NCBI RefSeq assembly: GCF_003073375.1
Contig: NZ_CP029002.1
Coordinates: 482,001 to 546,000, forward strand
Reading direction: 5' to 3'
DNA: 64,000 nucleotides
Origin: Lysinibacillus sp. 2017
GTDB lineage: Bacteria; Bacillota; Bacilli; Bacillales_A; Planococcaceae
The notes below the pieces were generated by a model. It was not told the DNA's origin, did no database searches, and saw only the letters and a list, made by a program, of their open reading frames with translations. Below, in pieces: positions 29,867 through 44,823 of this stretch. A program made the translations under genes and the position numbers. Each line of letters opens with the position of its first letter. The first letter of the stretch is position 1.

Positions 29867-29908
29867 ATTATCTTGGCTGTGCGGCTTGCGTGCGAAGAAC
29901 CCGCCAAA
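29867..29908 (-). repeat. truncated sixth copy of array B
   Basis: Only the GGCTGTGCGGCTTGCGTGCG to CCCGCC half of the hairpin remains; the pairing half, linker and terminator are missing. It marks the outer edge of the array. Confidence 0.75.
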
Positions 29909-30182
29909 TGACTATGCCCGAATCACCACTTCATTAATATCCCCCTATACATAAAACACCCCCACCCTTATTAAATCCAGAAACAAAATAATTAATGCGA
30001 TTTCCGTATGTTACTGACAACCAAATCGTCAAATATACGCAAAAAACTAACGATTATGTATTTGTAAGCTAGAATATTCGGATTTTATGCGAAAATCAGA
30101 AAACTTCTCACTAAAATACGTGTTAATCTAAAGCAATAAATGGTACACTGTTGTTGAATATAATTGAAAGAGGGAACTTCAC

Positions 30183-30629
30183 ATGAAAATTGCGATTTCT
30201 TCCGATCATGGTGGCAATAATTTACGCAAAGAAATTATGTCGCTATTAGACGAACTATCAATCAGCTATGAAGATTTTGGTCCACAATCAAATGATTCAG
30301 TCGATTATCCAGACTATGCACGCCCAGTTGCTGAGAAAGTTGCAGCAGGTGAGTTTGACCGCGGTATTTTAATTTGTGGTACAGGAATTGGTATTTCGAT
30401 TGCTGCGAACAAATTTAAAGGGATCCGTTGTGCATTAGTGCATGATGTATTTTCAGCAAAAGCAACACGTTGTCACAACGACTCAAACGTATTAGCAATG
30501 GGTGAACGTGTTATCGGCCCAGGACTTGCACGTGAAATCGTTACTACTTGGTTAAATACAGAATTTGAAGGTGGACGTCATACTCGCCGCGTAGAAAAAA
30601 TTTCTGAAATTGAACAAGAGCAATTGTAG
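30183..30629 (+). CDS. rpiB: ribose-5-phosphate isomerase B
   Basis: RpiB/LacAB family, 148 residues; interconverts ribose- and ribulose-5-phosphate. SDHGG near the N-terminus (D8, H9), catalytic C65 in LICGTGIGIS, and the phosphate-binding arginines near the C-terminus are present. AAAGAGGGA precedes the ATG. A TGGTACACT extended -10-like sequence lies about 40 bases upstream, so the gene likely has its own promoter because the repeat island separates it from ywlE. Confidence 0.95.
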   Translation: MKIAISSDHGGNNLRKEIMSLLDELSISYEDFGPQSNDSVDYPDYARPVAEKVAAGEFDRGILICGTGIGISIAANKFKGIRCALVHDVFSAKATRCHNDSNVLAMGERVIGPGLAREIVTTWLNTEFEGGRHTRRVEKISEIEQEQL

Positions 30630-30638
30630 GTGACGCAG

Positions 30639-31193
30639 ATGACAAACTTACACGATTTGCAAAAGAGTTTAGCGAAAGCTTTACAAGAATTTGAGCAACA
30701 AGTGAAGTTTAATGAAAATCAGTTATTTGTAGTTGGCTGTTCTACTTCTGAAGTCATTGGTGAAAGAATTGGAACTGCTGGAGCACTCGATGTTGCGCAA
30801 GCTCTTTATGAGGAATTCTCGAAATTTGCGCAAAAACATAAGCTTTATTTAGTTTTTCAAGGCTGCGAGCATATCAATCGAGCATTAACGCTTGAAGAGG
30901 ATGCCGCCAATCTATACCATTTAGAACCCGTCTCCGTTGTGCCAGTACGTACAGCTGGAGGTTCTATGTCCGCGTATGCCTATACACAGATGAAGTCACC
31001 TGTAGTTGTTGAAACAATTCAAGCACATGCAGGAATCGATATTGGACAAACATTAATCGGTATGCAGTTAAAAGCTGTAGCCGTCCCAATTCGAACATCT
31101 GTAAAACAAATAGGAAACGCAGTGATTACATTAGCTACAACACGTCCAAAACTAATTGGTGGCGAACGTGCGCAATATAAAGTAAACCTTTAA
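30639..31193 (+). CDS. ywlG: YwlG family protein (UPF0340/DUF436)
   Basis: 184 residues of the TIGR01440/UPF0340 family found between rpiB and glyA in Bacillales. Conserved segments VVGCSTSEVIGERIGTAG, FQGCEHINRAL and the GGSMSAYAY region are visible. ATG 30639 has AGGTG at normal distance; an upstream GTG at 30630 overlaps that site. The biochemical role is unknown. It starts 9 bases after rpiB. Confidence 0.9.
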   Translation: MTNLHDLQKSLAKALQEFEQQVKFNENQLFVVGCSTSEVIGERIGTAGALDVAQALYEEFSKFAQKHKLYLVFQGCEHINRALTLEEDAANLYHLEPVSVVPVRTAGGSMSAYAYTQMKSPVVVETIQAHAGIDIGQTLIGMQLKAVAVPIRTSVKQIGNAVITLATTRPKLIGGERAQYKVNL

Positions 31194-31269
31194 AGGCACA
31201 CTTAATTAATCATTTTGAATTGGAAACTCCGAAAATTTTTCGGAACAATATTTAGGGGGATAATATAAA

Positions 31270-32511
31270 ATGGCATTTGAAAAAGCAGGACAAGACAAAG
31301 CAATCTTAGACGCAATTCTTTTAGAGAAAAAGCGTCAAAATACAAACATCGAGTTGATCGCATCAGAGAACTTCGTATCAGAAGCGGTTATGGAAGCTCA
31401 AGGTTCTTACCTTACAAATAAATATGCAGAAGGTTACCCAGGTAAACGTTACTACGGTGGCTGTGAATTCGTTGACATAGTAGAAGATATCGCTCGTGAC
31501 CGTGCAAAAGAATTATTCGGTGCCGCGTATGCAAACGTACAACCTCACTCGGGTGCACAAGCAAATATGGCGGTTTACCATACCATCTTACAACCAGGTG
31601 ACACTGTCTTAGGGATGAACTTATCTCATGGTGGTCACTTAACACATGGTTCACCAGTTAACTTCTCTGGTATTCTTTACAACTTCGTAGAGTACGGTGT
31701 AACAGAAGACACAAATGTCATCGATTATGAAGATGTACGCCAAAAAGCATTAGAATCTAAACCAAAATTAATCGTTGCGGGTGCTTCAGCTTATCCGCGT
31801 GCAATTGATTTTAAAAAATTCCGTGAAATTGCGGATGAAGTGGGCGCTTACTTCATGGTAGACATGGCCCACATCGCAGGTTTAGTAGCTGCTGGTGAGC
31901 ATATGAACCCAGTACCATACGCTGATTTCGTTACAACAACAACACACAAAACATTACGTGGCCCACGTGGTGGTATGATTTTAGCTCGTGATGCAAAATG
32001 GGAAAAAGAATTAAACAAATCAGTATTCCCAGGAATTCAAGGCGGTCCATTAATGCATGTCATCGCTGCGAAGGCAGTGGCGTTCGGTGAAGCATTACAA
32101 CCAGAATTCAAAGACTACGCAAAACAAATTAAATTAAACGCAGCAGCATTAGCGGATTCATTAATCAAAGAAGGCGTTGAAATCGTTTCAGGTGGTACAG
32201 ATAATCACCTATTACTATTAAACGTAAAATCTTTAGGGTTAACGGGTAAAGTGGCTGAGCATGTGTTAGATGAAGTAGCGATTACAACAAATAAAAACAC
32301 AATTCCTTACGATACAGCATCACCATTCGTCACTTCAGGTGTTCGTGTAGGTACAGCAGCGATTACGACTCGCGGATTTAATGAAGAGGATGCAATCGAA
32401 GTAGGTAAAATCATTGCATTAGTTCTTAAAAATCCAGAAGATGCAGCAACAAAAGTTGAAGCACGTAAACGCGTAGATGCATTAACTGCAAAATATCCTT
32501 TATATGCATAA
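31270..32511 (+). CDS. glyA: serine hydroxymethyltransferase
   Basis: PLP enzyme converting serine and tetrahydrofolate to glycine and methylene-THF. 413 residues; Schiff-base lysine K227 in [14 protein letters not shown]. The Shine-Dalgarno TAGGGGGA precedes the ATG. A small hairpin (TCCGAAAATTTTTCGGA, about 31232-31248) sits in the 76-base gap after ywlG. A strong terminator follows. Confidence 0.97.
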   Translation: MAFEKAGQDKAILDAILLEKKRQNTNIELIASENFVSEAVMEAQGSYLTNKYAEGYPGKRYYGGCEFVDIVEDIARDRAKELFGAAYANVQPHSGAQANMAVYHTILQPGDTVLGMNLSHGGHLTHGSPVNFSGILYNFVEYGVTEDTNVIDYEDVRQKALESKPKLIVAGASAYPRAIDFKKFREIADEVGAYFMVDMAHIAGLVAAGEHMNPVPYADFVTTTTHKTLRGPRGGMILARDAKWEKELNKSVFPGIQGGPLMHVIAAKAVAFGEALQPEFKDYAKQIKLNAAALADSLIKEGVEIVSGGTDNHLLLLNVKSLGLTGKVAEHVLDEVAITTNKNTIPYDTASPFVTSGVRVGTAAITTRGFNEEDAIEVGKIIALVLKNPEDAATKVEARKRVDALTAKYPLYA

Positions 32512-32521
32512 TCAATGAATT

Positions 32522-32568
32522 AAAGCCTTTTTATCTATTTAAGGTAGATAAAAGGGCTTTTTTTGTTT
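32522..32568 (+). terminator. terminator after glyA
   Basis: AAAGCCTTTTTATCTA pairs with TAGATAAAAGGGCTTT around a short loop, followed by a run of seven T. Confidence 0.9.
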
Positions 32569-32693
32569 CTATGAGGACGAATTAACGAAATATTCAAATG
32601 TGCCATATTGTATTACTACTGTCAATTAGATTATGATAATTATAACTGTAAATGATAGATACTATTGTAATAATTTGTGGGGGAGGTAAATAG

Positions 32694-34505
32694 GTGAAAG
32701 AATTAACATCGTATATATCAGAAGAGAAAATGATCCGATTATTAGATTTTACAAATGAGTTAATTATTCACGAAGGGTCTTTTAGTAGTAAATTAAAAAA
32801 TTTATGTATAGAACTAGATGCGATACATCAAACACATACAACTTTTACGGTCGTATACGAAAAAGAAATTCAACATTTACCTTCTCTACGATTTAATGAG
32901 GAATTTCAAATACAAGAAGATAGACAATTATATAAGTTGTTGTTACAAGATCCAATCCCAATTGGGTGGCAAGATTTAGAACATTTAGCGCTACATCGGG
33001 ATACACATTATTATGTGACAAATCAGGGATTTAACGCGCATTATTACATACCGGTATATACAAAGAAAAATAATCCAATTGGTTATTTTATTTGTTATTA
33101 TGACCAACATAAAGACGAACATATGAATATCGCACAGTTTACTGATAAAATAACAAAGATTGTTCAGCTCATCCATAAGATGCAACGTTATCAAACTCAA
33201 ATTGCACAGCTCACATTAGTTGATGCACATACGAATTTACCAAGTTATAAGCAGTTTTTGAGAATTATTAAACAACACAAGGCAAAAAATAAAACAGGTG
33301 TTATTAAAATTGTTGAACCTGGGGAATTTTCAAAAGTGGTAGAGCTTTTTGGCCGTCCAGCGGGGGATGTCATGTTGAAAGAGCTTGGTAAGAGGCTGAA
33401 ACACTTATCAGCTAGTGAAAATAGTGAAGTGGCGCGATTTACGAGTTCTTCGCTCATCATGTTTACTCCAATAGATTTTCATACGATAGAAAAAACAAGA
33501 AATGCACCGATTACGGATGCGGCAAACAGCCCCTTCATTATTGCCGGGCAACAAATTTATACGACATTAAAAATAGGGATTGCCCCATTTGAACAAGGTC
33601 ATACTGAATATGATGCCATACGCTTTGCCGAAAGTGCTTTAACTGATTCTAAATTGGTTCCTGGTACGCAAATAAATTATTATATAGAACAATCTAATCG
33701 AAACGTAAAGCGTGAATTATTGTTATTGAATCATTTAAAACAAGCGATACAACAAAAACAAATTACAGCACACTTTCAACCGAAATTTGAAGTGCGAAGA
33801 GAGCGTATTGCGAGTATGGAGGCTTTAGCTCGCTGGATTTCACCGGAGCTCGGCTTTATTTCACCGGGGGAGTTTATTCCTATGGCTGAAAGTTCGGGGT
33901 TAATCCGTGAAATCGAGCTACAAATTATCGAACAAGTACTGCAGTGGCAACAGCAGCGTCAATATGATGGGAAACGCATTGTTCCGATTGCGATTAATAT
34001 ATCACCAGAACATTTTTATCATCCGTTGTTTATCCCAAAATTAAAAAGCTTAATAGGACAATACTATGCGGACCCTCACTTTCTAATTATTGAAATTACC
34101 GAATCGATGAGTTTGTTTGATTTTGAACGGGCGAAAATCATTTTAACAAAGCTTCGATTGCTTGGAATATCAACAAGTGTAGATGATTTTGGAATCGGTT
34201 ATTCGTCGCTTAGCTATTTACAAAAGTTTTCATTTGACGAATTAAAAATAGACCAAAGTTTTTCGCGGAAAATTGATGAGCTCGCAACGCAAACAATCGT
34301 CAAATCGATTATCCAAATTGCGCATATGCTCGACATGACCGTTATTGCAGAAGGGGTCGAAACATTAGAGCAGTCGACTATTTTAAAAGAACTAGAATGT
34401 GATGTCATACAGGGCTTTTATTATTCACGACCACTATCGATCGAGGATGCTTCAAAGTTGTTAGACGAACAAATACATTCTAAAAAAATCCAGTTTAACC
34501 ATTAA
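32694..34505 (+). CDS. cyclic-di-GMP phosphodiesterase with degenerate GGDEF domain (GAF-like/GGDEF/EAL)
   Basis: 603 residues, GTG start after GGGGGAGG. Residues about 1-165 look like a GAF-type sensor region. The GGDEF domain (about 175-330) is inactive by sequence: the active-site loop reads RFTSSSLIMF instead of RxGGDEF. The EAL domain (about 345-595) keeps the catalytic set: MEALAR, NIS, IEITES, DDFGIGYSSL, LKIDQSF, AEGVET and QGFYYSRP. So it should hydrolyse c-di-GMP, with the GGDEF half probably regulatory. No membrane segment. It stands alone between glyA and upp. Confidence 0.92.
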   Translation: MKELTSYISEEKMIRLLDFTNELIIHEGSFSSKLKNLCIELDAIHQTHTTFTVVYEKEIQHLPSLRFNEEFQIQEDRQLYKLLLQDPIPIGWQDLEHLALHRDTHYYVTNQGFNAHYYIPVYTKKNNPIGYFICYYDQHKDEHMNIAQFTDKITKIVQLIHKMQRYQTQIAQLTLVDAHTNLPSYKQFLRIIKQHKAKNKTGVIKIVEPGEFSKVVELFGRPAGDVMLKELGKRLKHLSASENSEVARFTSSSLIMFTPIDFHTIEKTRNAPITDAANSPFIIAGQQIYTTLKIGIAPFEQGHTEYDAIRFAESALTDSKLVPGTQINYYIEQSNRNVKRELLLLNHLKQAIQQKQITAHFQPKFEVRRERIASMEALARWISPELGFISPGEFIPMAESSGLIREIELQIIEQVLQWQQQRQYDGKRIVPIAINISPEHFYHPLFIPKLKSLIGQYYADPHFLIIEITESMSLFDFERAKIILTKLRLLGISTSVDDFGIGYSSLSYLQKFSFDELKIDQSFSRKIDELATQTIVKSIIQIAHMLDMTVIAEGVETLEQSTILKELECDVIQGFYYSRPLSIEDASKLLDEQIHSKKIQFNH

Positions 34506-34549
34506 TGGTATTAGAAAAAACGAACATTTTGAAAACATCATAACGATGG

Positions 34550-34578
34550 TTTTCGCATACGCTCTTTTCTGTTATACT
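34550..34578 (+). promoter_or_regulatory. upp promoter
   Basis: TATACT (34573-34578) with a 17-base spacer from a weak TTTTCG -35. It implies a leader of about 75 bases. Confidence 0.5.
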
Positions 34579-34599
34579 AATTTAGATAAAGTGAAACTT

Positions 34600-34627
34600 C
34601 AATCAGGGTGGAAGCCCATACTGATTG
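34600..34627 (+). promoter_or_regulatory. hairpin in the upp leader
   Basis: CAATCAG and CTGATTG arms enclose an inner GGG/CCC stem. The hairpin lies in the 5-prime UTR, 34 bases before the start codon, and is not followed by a T run. It may modulate stability or translation. Confidence 0.5.
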
Positions 34628-34631
34628 TTAG

Positions 34632-35291
<660 letters not shown>

Positions 35292-35300
35292 TATTATTTA

Positions 35301-35333
35301 AAACGTCCGTACAAGTTTGTTGCGGGCGTTTTT
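35301..35333 (+). terminator. terminator after upp
   Basis: AAACGTCCG pairs with CGGGCGTTT (one G-T pair), ending in TTTTT. The stem overlaps the start of the T run. Confidence 0.78.
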
Positions 35334-35366
35334 CATAGTAAAAGACTAAATGGAAGGAACTTTAAC

Positions 35367-36482
35367 ATGACGAAAAAATTTAAAGTAATGACGATTTTTG
35401 GTACACGCCCTGAAGCGATTAAAATGGCGCCACTTGTATTAGAACTACAAAAGCATCCGGAGCAAATTGAATCCATCGTGACTGTAACTGCACAACACCG
35501 TCAAATGCTTGATCAAGTGTTAGAAACATTCAAAATCACACCAGATTATGACCTTAATATTATGAAGGATCGCCAAACATTAGTCGATGTAGCAACGAAT
35601 GCCTTAACTGGTTTAGACCGTGTTATGAAAGAAGCGAAGCCAGACATCGTATTAGTACACGGTGACACAGCGACAACTTTTGTTGGAAGCTTAGCTGCTT
35701 TTTACAATCAAATTGCAATTGGACATGTAGAGGCAGGGTTACGTACAGGCCAAAAATATTCACCATATCCAGAAGAAATGAACCGTCAATTAACAGGTGT
35801 GATGGCAGATTTACACTTCGCACCAACAGAACAATCACGTCAAAATTTATTGAAAGAAAATAAAGTAGACGAAGCAATTTTTGTAACAGGAAATACTGCA
35901 ATCGATGCATTAAAAACAACAGTTAGTGAACACTACTCACATCCAGTACTTTCAAAAATGGGAACAGATCGCATGATTCTATTAACAGCGCACCGTCGTG
36001 AAAACTTAGGTGATCCAATGCGCAATATGTTCCACGCGATTATGCGTTTACTGGCTGAACATGATGACATTCAAGTAGTGTATCCTGTGCATATGAACCC
36101 AGCTGTACGTGAAGTAGCCAACGAAGTACTAGGTGACAACCCACGCGTACATTTAATCGAACCATTGGAAGTATTTGATTTCCATAACTTTGCAGCACGT
36201 TCGTTCATGATTTTAACGGATTCTGGTGGTGTGCAAGAAGAAGCGCCGTCACTTGGTAAACCGGTATTAGTACTGCGTGACACAACAGAACGTCCTGAAG
36301 GAATTGCAGCAGGAACATTAAAACTTGCTGGAACAAATGAAGAAGTCATTTATACAATGGCGAAAGAATTATTAACAAATAAAGAAGCATATGATGCGAT
36401 GGCACATGCATCGAATCCATATGGTGATGGGTTTGCCTCACAACGAATTGTTGAATCATTGTTAAAATTTTTGAATAAGTAA
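35367..36482 (+). CDS. wecB: UDP-N-acetylglucosamine 2-epimerase (non-hydrolysing)
   Basis: Makes UDP-ManNAc for teichoic acid or secondary cell-wall polymer linkage units; called mnaA in Bacillus. 371 residues; FGTRPEAIK at the N-terminus, VEAGLRTGQKYSPYPEEMNR, TAHRRENLG and DSGGVQEEAPSLG with the conserved catalytic residues are present. GGAAGGAAC precedes the ATG. Confidence 0.94.
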   Translation: MTKKFKVMTIFGTRPEAIKMAPLVLELQKHPEQIESIVTVTAQHRQMLDQVLETFKITPDYDLNIMKDRQTLVDVATNALTGLDRVMKEAKPDIVLVHGDTATTFVGSLAAFYNQIAIGHVEAGLRTGQKYSPYPEEMNRQLTGVMADLHFAPTEQSRQNLLKENKVDEAIFVTGNTAIDALKTTVSEHYSHPVLSKMGTDRMILLTAHRRENLGDPMRNMFHAIMRLLAEHDDIQVVYPVHMNPAVREVANEVLGDNPRVHLIEPLEVFDFHNFAARSFMILTDSGGVQEEAPSLGKPVLVLRDTTERPEGIAAGTLKLAGTNEEVIYTMAKELLTNKEAYDAMAHASNPYGDGFASQRIVESLLKFLNK

Positions 36483-36746
36483 TAAAAATTTCTTCAACAG
36501 AAAATTCAGACATCAAATTTGATAGAAATTATTCTCTTTTTTTCTTTTCTACAGCTAAAATTGCTATCAATGCATAAAAATTTTTTTCTAAACGCTTCCA
36601 TTAATATAGAAAACGAAAAAGGTGTGCAAAATAGCTAATTTATACGTATACGAAAAAAATAGAGTTTATATTATGTATATCTATACATAAATTTGTCAAC
36701 AATTTGACAAGGAATTACACTGTGTTAAGTTTTTCACCATTACCAA

Positions 36747-36775
36747 TTGACATCAAAAACCCCCTATTGTATGCT
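36747..36775 (+). promoter_or_regulatory. candidate sigma-A promoter of the atp leader or a small RNA
   Basis: TTGACA (36747-36752) and TATGCT (36770-36775) with an exact 17-base spacer. A second TTGACA at 36704 has only a poor -10. Transcription from here would give a leader of about 310 bases before atpI. Confidence 0.5.
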
Positions 36776-36781
36776 TACAAA

Positions 36782-37014
36782 GGGTAAGAATGATAGGGGT
36801 TTCGTCTGGTCAAATGACGTTGAAACACTTGTTATATCAAGTTTCTACTAGATTGGCAGTTGAAATTCAGCTCGTCAATTTGCAACGTTTTATGCGTCTG
36901 GATTAAAGTCCGTGGGAATTTAGAGTCATTTAGAGGTATGGAATGAATGATAACTATGGAAAAAATTGTAGTTAAAATTATTTAGTACTTGTAACGGCCT
37001 CTAATTTTTTGTAG
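36782..37014 (+). ncRNA. structured region upstream of atpI: possible leader attenuator or small RNA
   Basis: The 609-base gap between the epimerase and atpI holds no supported ORF. Visible are a long stem at about 36757-36802 (CCCCTAT...ATAGGGG), a hairpin GAAACACTTG/CAAGTTTC (36821-36845) and a pair TTAGAGG (36929-36935) with CCTCTAA (36998-37004) directly followed by TTTTTT. The last looks like an intrinsic terminator with a large internal loop. Identity is open. Confidence 0.4.
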
Positions 37015-37091
37015 TGCATTTATTACTATTTAAATTCACTTAATGGTCGATGAACGCTTTCTTTACTCGAAAAAATGTTTCAGGAGATTAA

Positions 37092-37469
37092 ATGCCAATG
37101 CTAGATTTGCATCACATTTTTGCAATGCAGAAGAAAGCGTTATTTTTTTTGCTTGCTGTTTGTGCGTTAGGCTGGGGATTTTCACCATATGAATCCGTAT
37201 TTGCTGGTATTGCCCTGGGTGCGTTCTTTGGTACGTATAACTTTTGGATATTGGTTCGACGTATGGAGAAATTTGACCGCTCCATAAGTGAGGGGAAAAA
37301 AGTAGCATCTATAGGTACGGTACTACGTTTTGGATCAGGTGTTGCCGCAGTCGCAATCGCAATATCGTTGCCACAATATTTTCACTTAATAAGCACGGTC
37401 ATTGGACTAATGATTCCGTACATCTTTTTAGTAGTAGAAAGAATCGTACATCATTCTAAAAGCCATTAG
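37092..37469 (+). CDS. atpI: ATP synthase subunit I
   Basis: 125 residues with four hydrophobic segments, the accessory protein encoded first in Bacillales atp operons and linked to c-ring assembly or magnesium uptake. AGGAGA precedes ATG 37092 (ATG 37098 is an alternative). Sequence conservation is low, as usual; the call rests on position, size and topology. Confidence 0.88.
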   Translation: MPMLDLHHIFAMQKKALFFLLAVCALGWGFSPYESVFAGIALGAFFGTYNFWILVRRMEKFDRSISEGKKVASIGTVLRFGSGVAAVAIAISLPQYFHLISTVIGLMIPYIFLVVERIVHHSKSH

Positions 37470-38225
<756 letters not shown>

Positions 38226-38263
38226 TTATAAAATTCCACATTCATCGTAATGAGGCAATTTGA

Positions 38264-38527
<264 letters not shown>

Positions 38528-38700
38528 TCTGTAAAAGATTATTCTTAGTGGCGGAGTAGACTTCTTAATAAAAGCCTTCGCCATTCCTTTTGTATTAACA
38601 AGGGTTTCTCCCTTTTATTACGACTTTTCAACTTGAAATTAAAGTAATACACATTATAGATTCATTAGATCTCAAAGTTCTTGAAGGGAGTGAAACAATC
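38528..38700 (+). other. structured spacer between atpE and atpF
   Basis: 173 bases, long for this operon. TGGCGGAG...CTTCGCCA (about 38549-38583) forms a stem, and AAGGG-TTTCT-CCCTT (about 38608-38624) a second with a short T-rich tail. Such spacers may help set the atpE to atpF expression ratio (inference). Confidence 0.5.
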
Positions 38701-39222
38701 GTGTTTTTAGATTATCTTGTACTTGGTTCAGGTGCTGAAAAGCTTAACGGTGGTGATATCATTGCAACTTTATTTATCTTCTTAGTTTTAATGGTACTTC
38801 TTAAAAAGTTCGCTTGGGGTCCATTAATGGGCATCATGCGTGAACGTGAAGAATTAGTAGCAACTGGTATCGATGCAGCTGAAAAAGCAAAAAAAGAAAC
38901 ACAAGCACTATTAGAAGAACAAAAAAGTCTTCTAAAAGAAGCTCGCACGGAAGCACAATCGATTATCGAAGGTGCTAAAAAGCAAGGCGAAGCATCTCGC
39001 GAGGAAATCGTTTCTGTTGCCCGCGCTGAAGCAAACCGCTTAAAAGAGTCTGCTGTTCGTGATATCGAAGCAGAAAAAGAAAAAGCAATTATGGCTGTTC
39101 GTGAAGAAGTCGTTTCATTATCAGTACTTGCTGCGTCTAAAGTTCTTGGGAAAGAAATTTCTGAAGCAGACAATAGCGCATTAATTAAAGAAACGATTGC
39201 GAAGGCAGGCGAAGCGAAATGA
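38701..39222 (+). CDS. atpF: ATP synthase F0 subunit b
   Basis: 173 residues, GTG start after GAAGGGAG. One N-terminal membrane helix (about residues 19-38) followed by the long charged dimeric stalk helix, rich in Ala, Lys and Glu. It overlaps atpH by 4 bases (ATGA). Confidence 0.95.
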   Translation: MFLDYLVLGSGAEKLNGGDIIATLFIFLVLMVLLKKFAWGPLMGIMREREELVATGIDAAEKAKKETQALLEEQKSLLKEARTEAQSIIEGAKKQGEASREEIVSVARAEANRLKESAVRDIEAEKEKAIMAVREEVVSLSVLAASKVLGKEISEADNSALIKETIAKAGEAK

Positions 39223-39755
39223 GTCAAACGACTGTAGCTAATCGCTATGCACAAGCAATTTTCGAATTAGCTTTAAAACAAAATGTTCTTACTGAAGTAG
39301 GTGCAGATTTCCAAGAGCTTAAAAAAGTATTAGCTTCAAACGATGAGTTTATGGCATTACTAAACGCTCCAAAAATCTCTGCTGACCGTAAGAAAGAGCT
39401 TGTAGCGCAACTTTTAACTGGTGCACAACCGATTTTAATAAATGCGGTTCAATTCTTAATTGAAAAGAAACGTTTAAACGAATTATCGGCTGTAGTTGAA
39501 CAGTTCCAAGCATTAGCAGCAGCTTCTCAAGGTTCTGCAGATGCAAAAGTATACTCTACGCGTGAATTAACTGCTGAAGAGCGTGCAGAAATTTCTGCTG
39601 CTTTCAGTAAATTAGTTGGCAAAAAGCAACTTAACATTACAAACATTATCGATGCGTCATTAATTGGTGGCGTACGCGTTCAAATCGGCAACTACATCTT
39701 CGACAGCACTGTAGCTTCTAAGCTAGAGGACTTAAAACGAGTATTAGTTGGCTAA
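39219..39755 (+). CDS. atpH: ATP synthase F1 subunit delta
   Basis: 178 residues, OSCP/delta family, linking the b stalk to the alpha3beta3 head. N-terminal helical domain begins [13 protein letters not shown]; the C-terminus contains [23 protein letters not shown], the family signature. Translationally coupled to atpF. Confidence 0.95.
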   Translation: MSQTTVANRYAQAIFELALKQNVLTEVGADFQELKKVLASNDEFMALLNAPKISADRKKELVAQLLTGAQPILINAVQFLIEKKRLNELSAVVEQFQALAAASQGSADAKVYSTRELTAEERAEISAAFSKLVGKKQLNITNIIDASLIGGVRVQIGNYIFDSTVASKLEDLKRVLVG

Positions 39756-39778
39756 ATCTTAAGAAATGTGAGAGGTGA

Positions 39779-41293
<1,515 letters not shown>

Positions 41294-41303
41294 GAATTGA
41301 TTG

Positions 41304-41342
41304 GCTTTTCATGCACGTTTATAAAACGGCGCGTGAAAAGCT
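41304..41342 (+). other. intercistronic hairpin between atpA and atpG
   Basis: GCTTTTCATGCACG pairs with CGCGTGAAAAGC (one mismatch). A T run occurs, but only 7-8 bases after the stem, so it may be a weak terminator or an mRNA stability hairpin. Confidence 0.5.
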
Positions 41343-41371
41343 GAACAACTCTTTTTTTTAGAACTTGATAA

Positions 41372-43721
<2,350 letters not shown>

Positions 43722-43729
43722 TTAGCTGA

Positions 43730-44152
<423 letters not shown>

Positions 44153-44162
44153 GTTTCATCTT

Positions 44163-44192
44163 AAGCGGGCAGAGCAATCTGCTCGCTTTTTT
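44163..44192 (+). terminator. terminator of the atp operon
   Basis: AAGCGGGCAGA pairs with TCTGCTCGCTT (one G-T pair) around a 4-base loop, then TTTT. Confidence 0.9.
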
Positions 44193-44219
44193 AAATAGAA
44201 AAAGAAAGGAAGAAGTTTA

Positions 44220-44462
44220 ATGGATCTTTTTGTTCAAGCAGGTCAACAAGCAATTACAAATGTATTAGCTTATATTATTTTTATAGGTATTTCATTCTAT
44301 GCGCTACAAGGTCTTCGGATCGAGCAGTTATTTAAAAAGGGGAGAACCTTTCAAATCCAGTTGTTCTTTGTTTTAATAAGTATCGTTATTGGTTCAGCTG
44401 TGGCTGATTTCTTTATTAACTTCCTAACTTGGTCTCAAACGATTCCCTACATCTTTAACTAG
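44220..44462 (+). CDS. DUF1146 membrane protein (YwzB-like)
   Basis: 80 residues with two hydrophobic segments (about 14-30 and 46-66). DUF1146 proteins lie directly after atpC in Bacillus (ywzB). GGAAGAAG precedes the ATG. Function unknown. Confidence 0.85.
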   Translation: MDLFVQAGQQAITNVLAYIIFIGISFYALQGLRIEQLFKKGRTFQIQLFFVLISIVIGSAVADFFINFLTWSQTIPYIFN

Positions 44463-44823
44463 ATAGGAAAATATACAAATTATTTATTTTTTGTAGGGGG
44501 AGAACAAAGTCTTGTTTATCGCTACAAGAAATGAAAATTTCCTAGGAAATTATATACGTTTACAGTTTTTCCTAATGTGGGTAGTTATTTAGGAATGACA
44601 CTTTTTGAGGATTTTTGTTTATTCACATTAAATACTTGTGCTGCGTAATATAAAATTATAGCAATTCCAACAAATTTAGCTTAAAATAATGTTTTTGGTG
44701 CTTGTATTAAAGCTCTAGACGATGTAACATGGTCTTTGTGTGTGAAAATCGAAGTCAAATGAAATTTAAAATAAATTGAACTAATTAATTAGGATAGATG
44801 AATCGAATTCGGAGGGACGAATT
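44463..44823 (+). other. 361-base gap with possible gene remnants
   Basis: In Bacillus this position holds ywmA and ywmB, which are absent here. Two traces are visible: a 26-codon frame at 44512-44592 (TTG start, good AGGGGGAG site, product ends QFFLMWVVI), and a minus-strand open stretch near 44600-44690 reading KFVGIAIILYYAAQVFNV without a start. A 16-bp palindrome AATTTCCTAGGAAATT lies at 44536-44551. None supports an intact gene. Confidence 0.4.

Noticed and set aside
26868-29908. CRISPR array
   Set aside because: Units are about 195 bases with internal hairpins and near-identical spacers; there are no short direct repeats with unique spacers and no cas genes.
26868-29908. Integron attC cassette array
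   Set aside because: Hairpins lack the GTTRRRY/RYYYAAC core sites, units hold no ORFs, and no integrase is in the window.
31230-31250. PurR box before glyA
   Set aside because: The CGAA/TTCG pair is too close together and lies next to the ribosome site rather than at a promoter; a simple hairpin is more likely.
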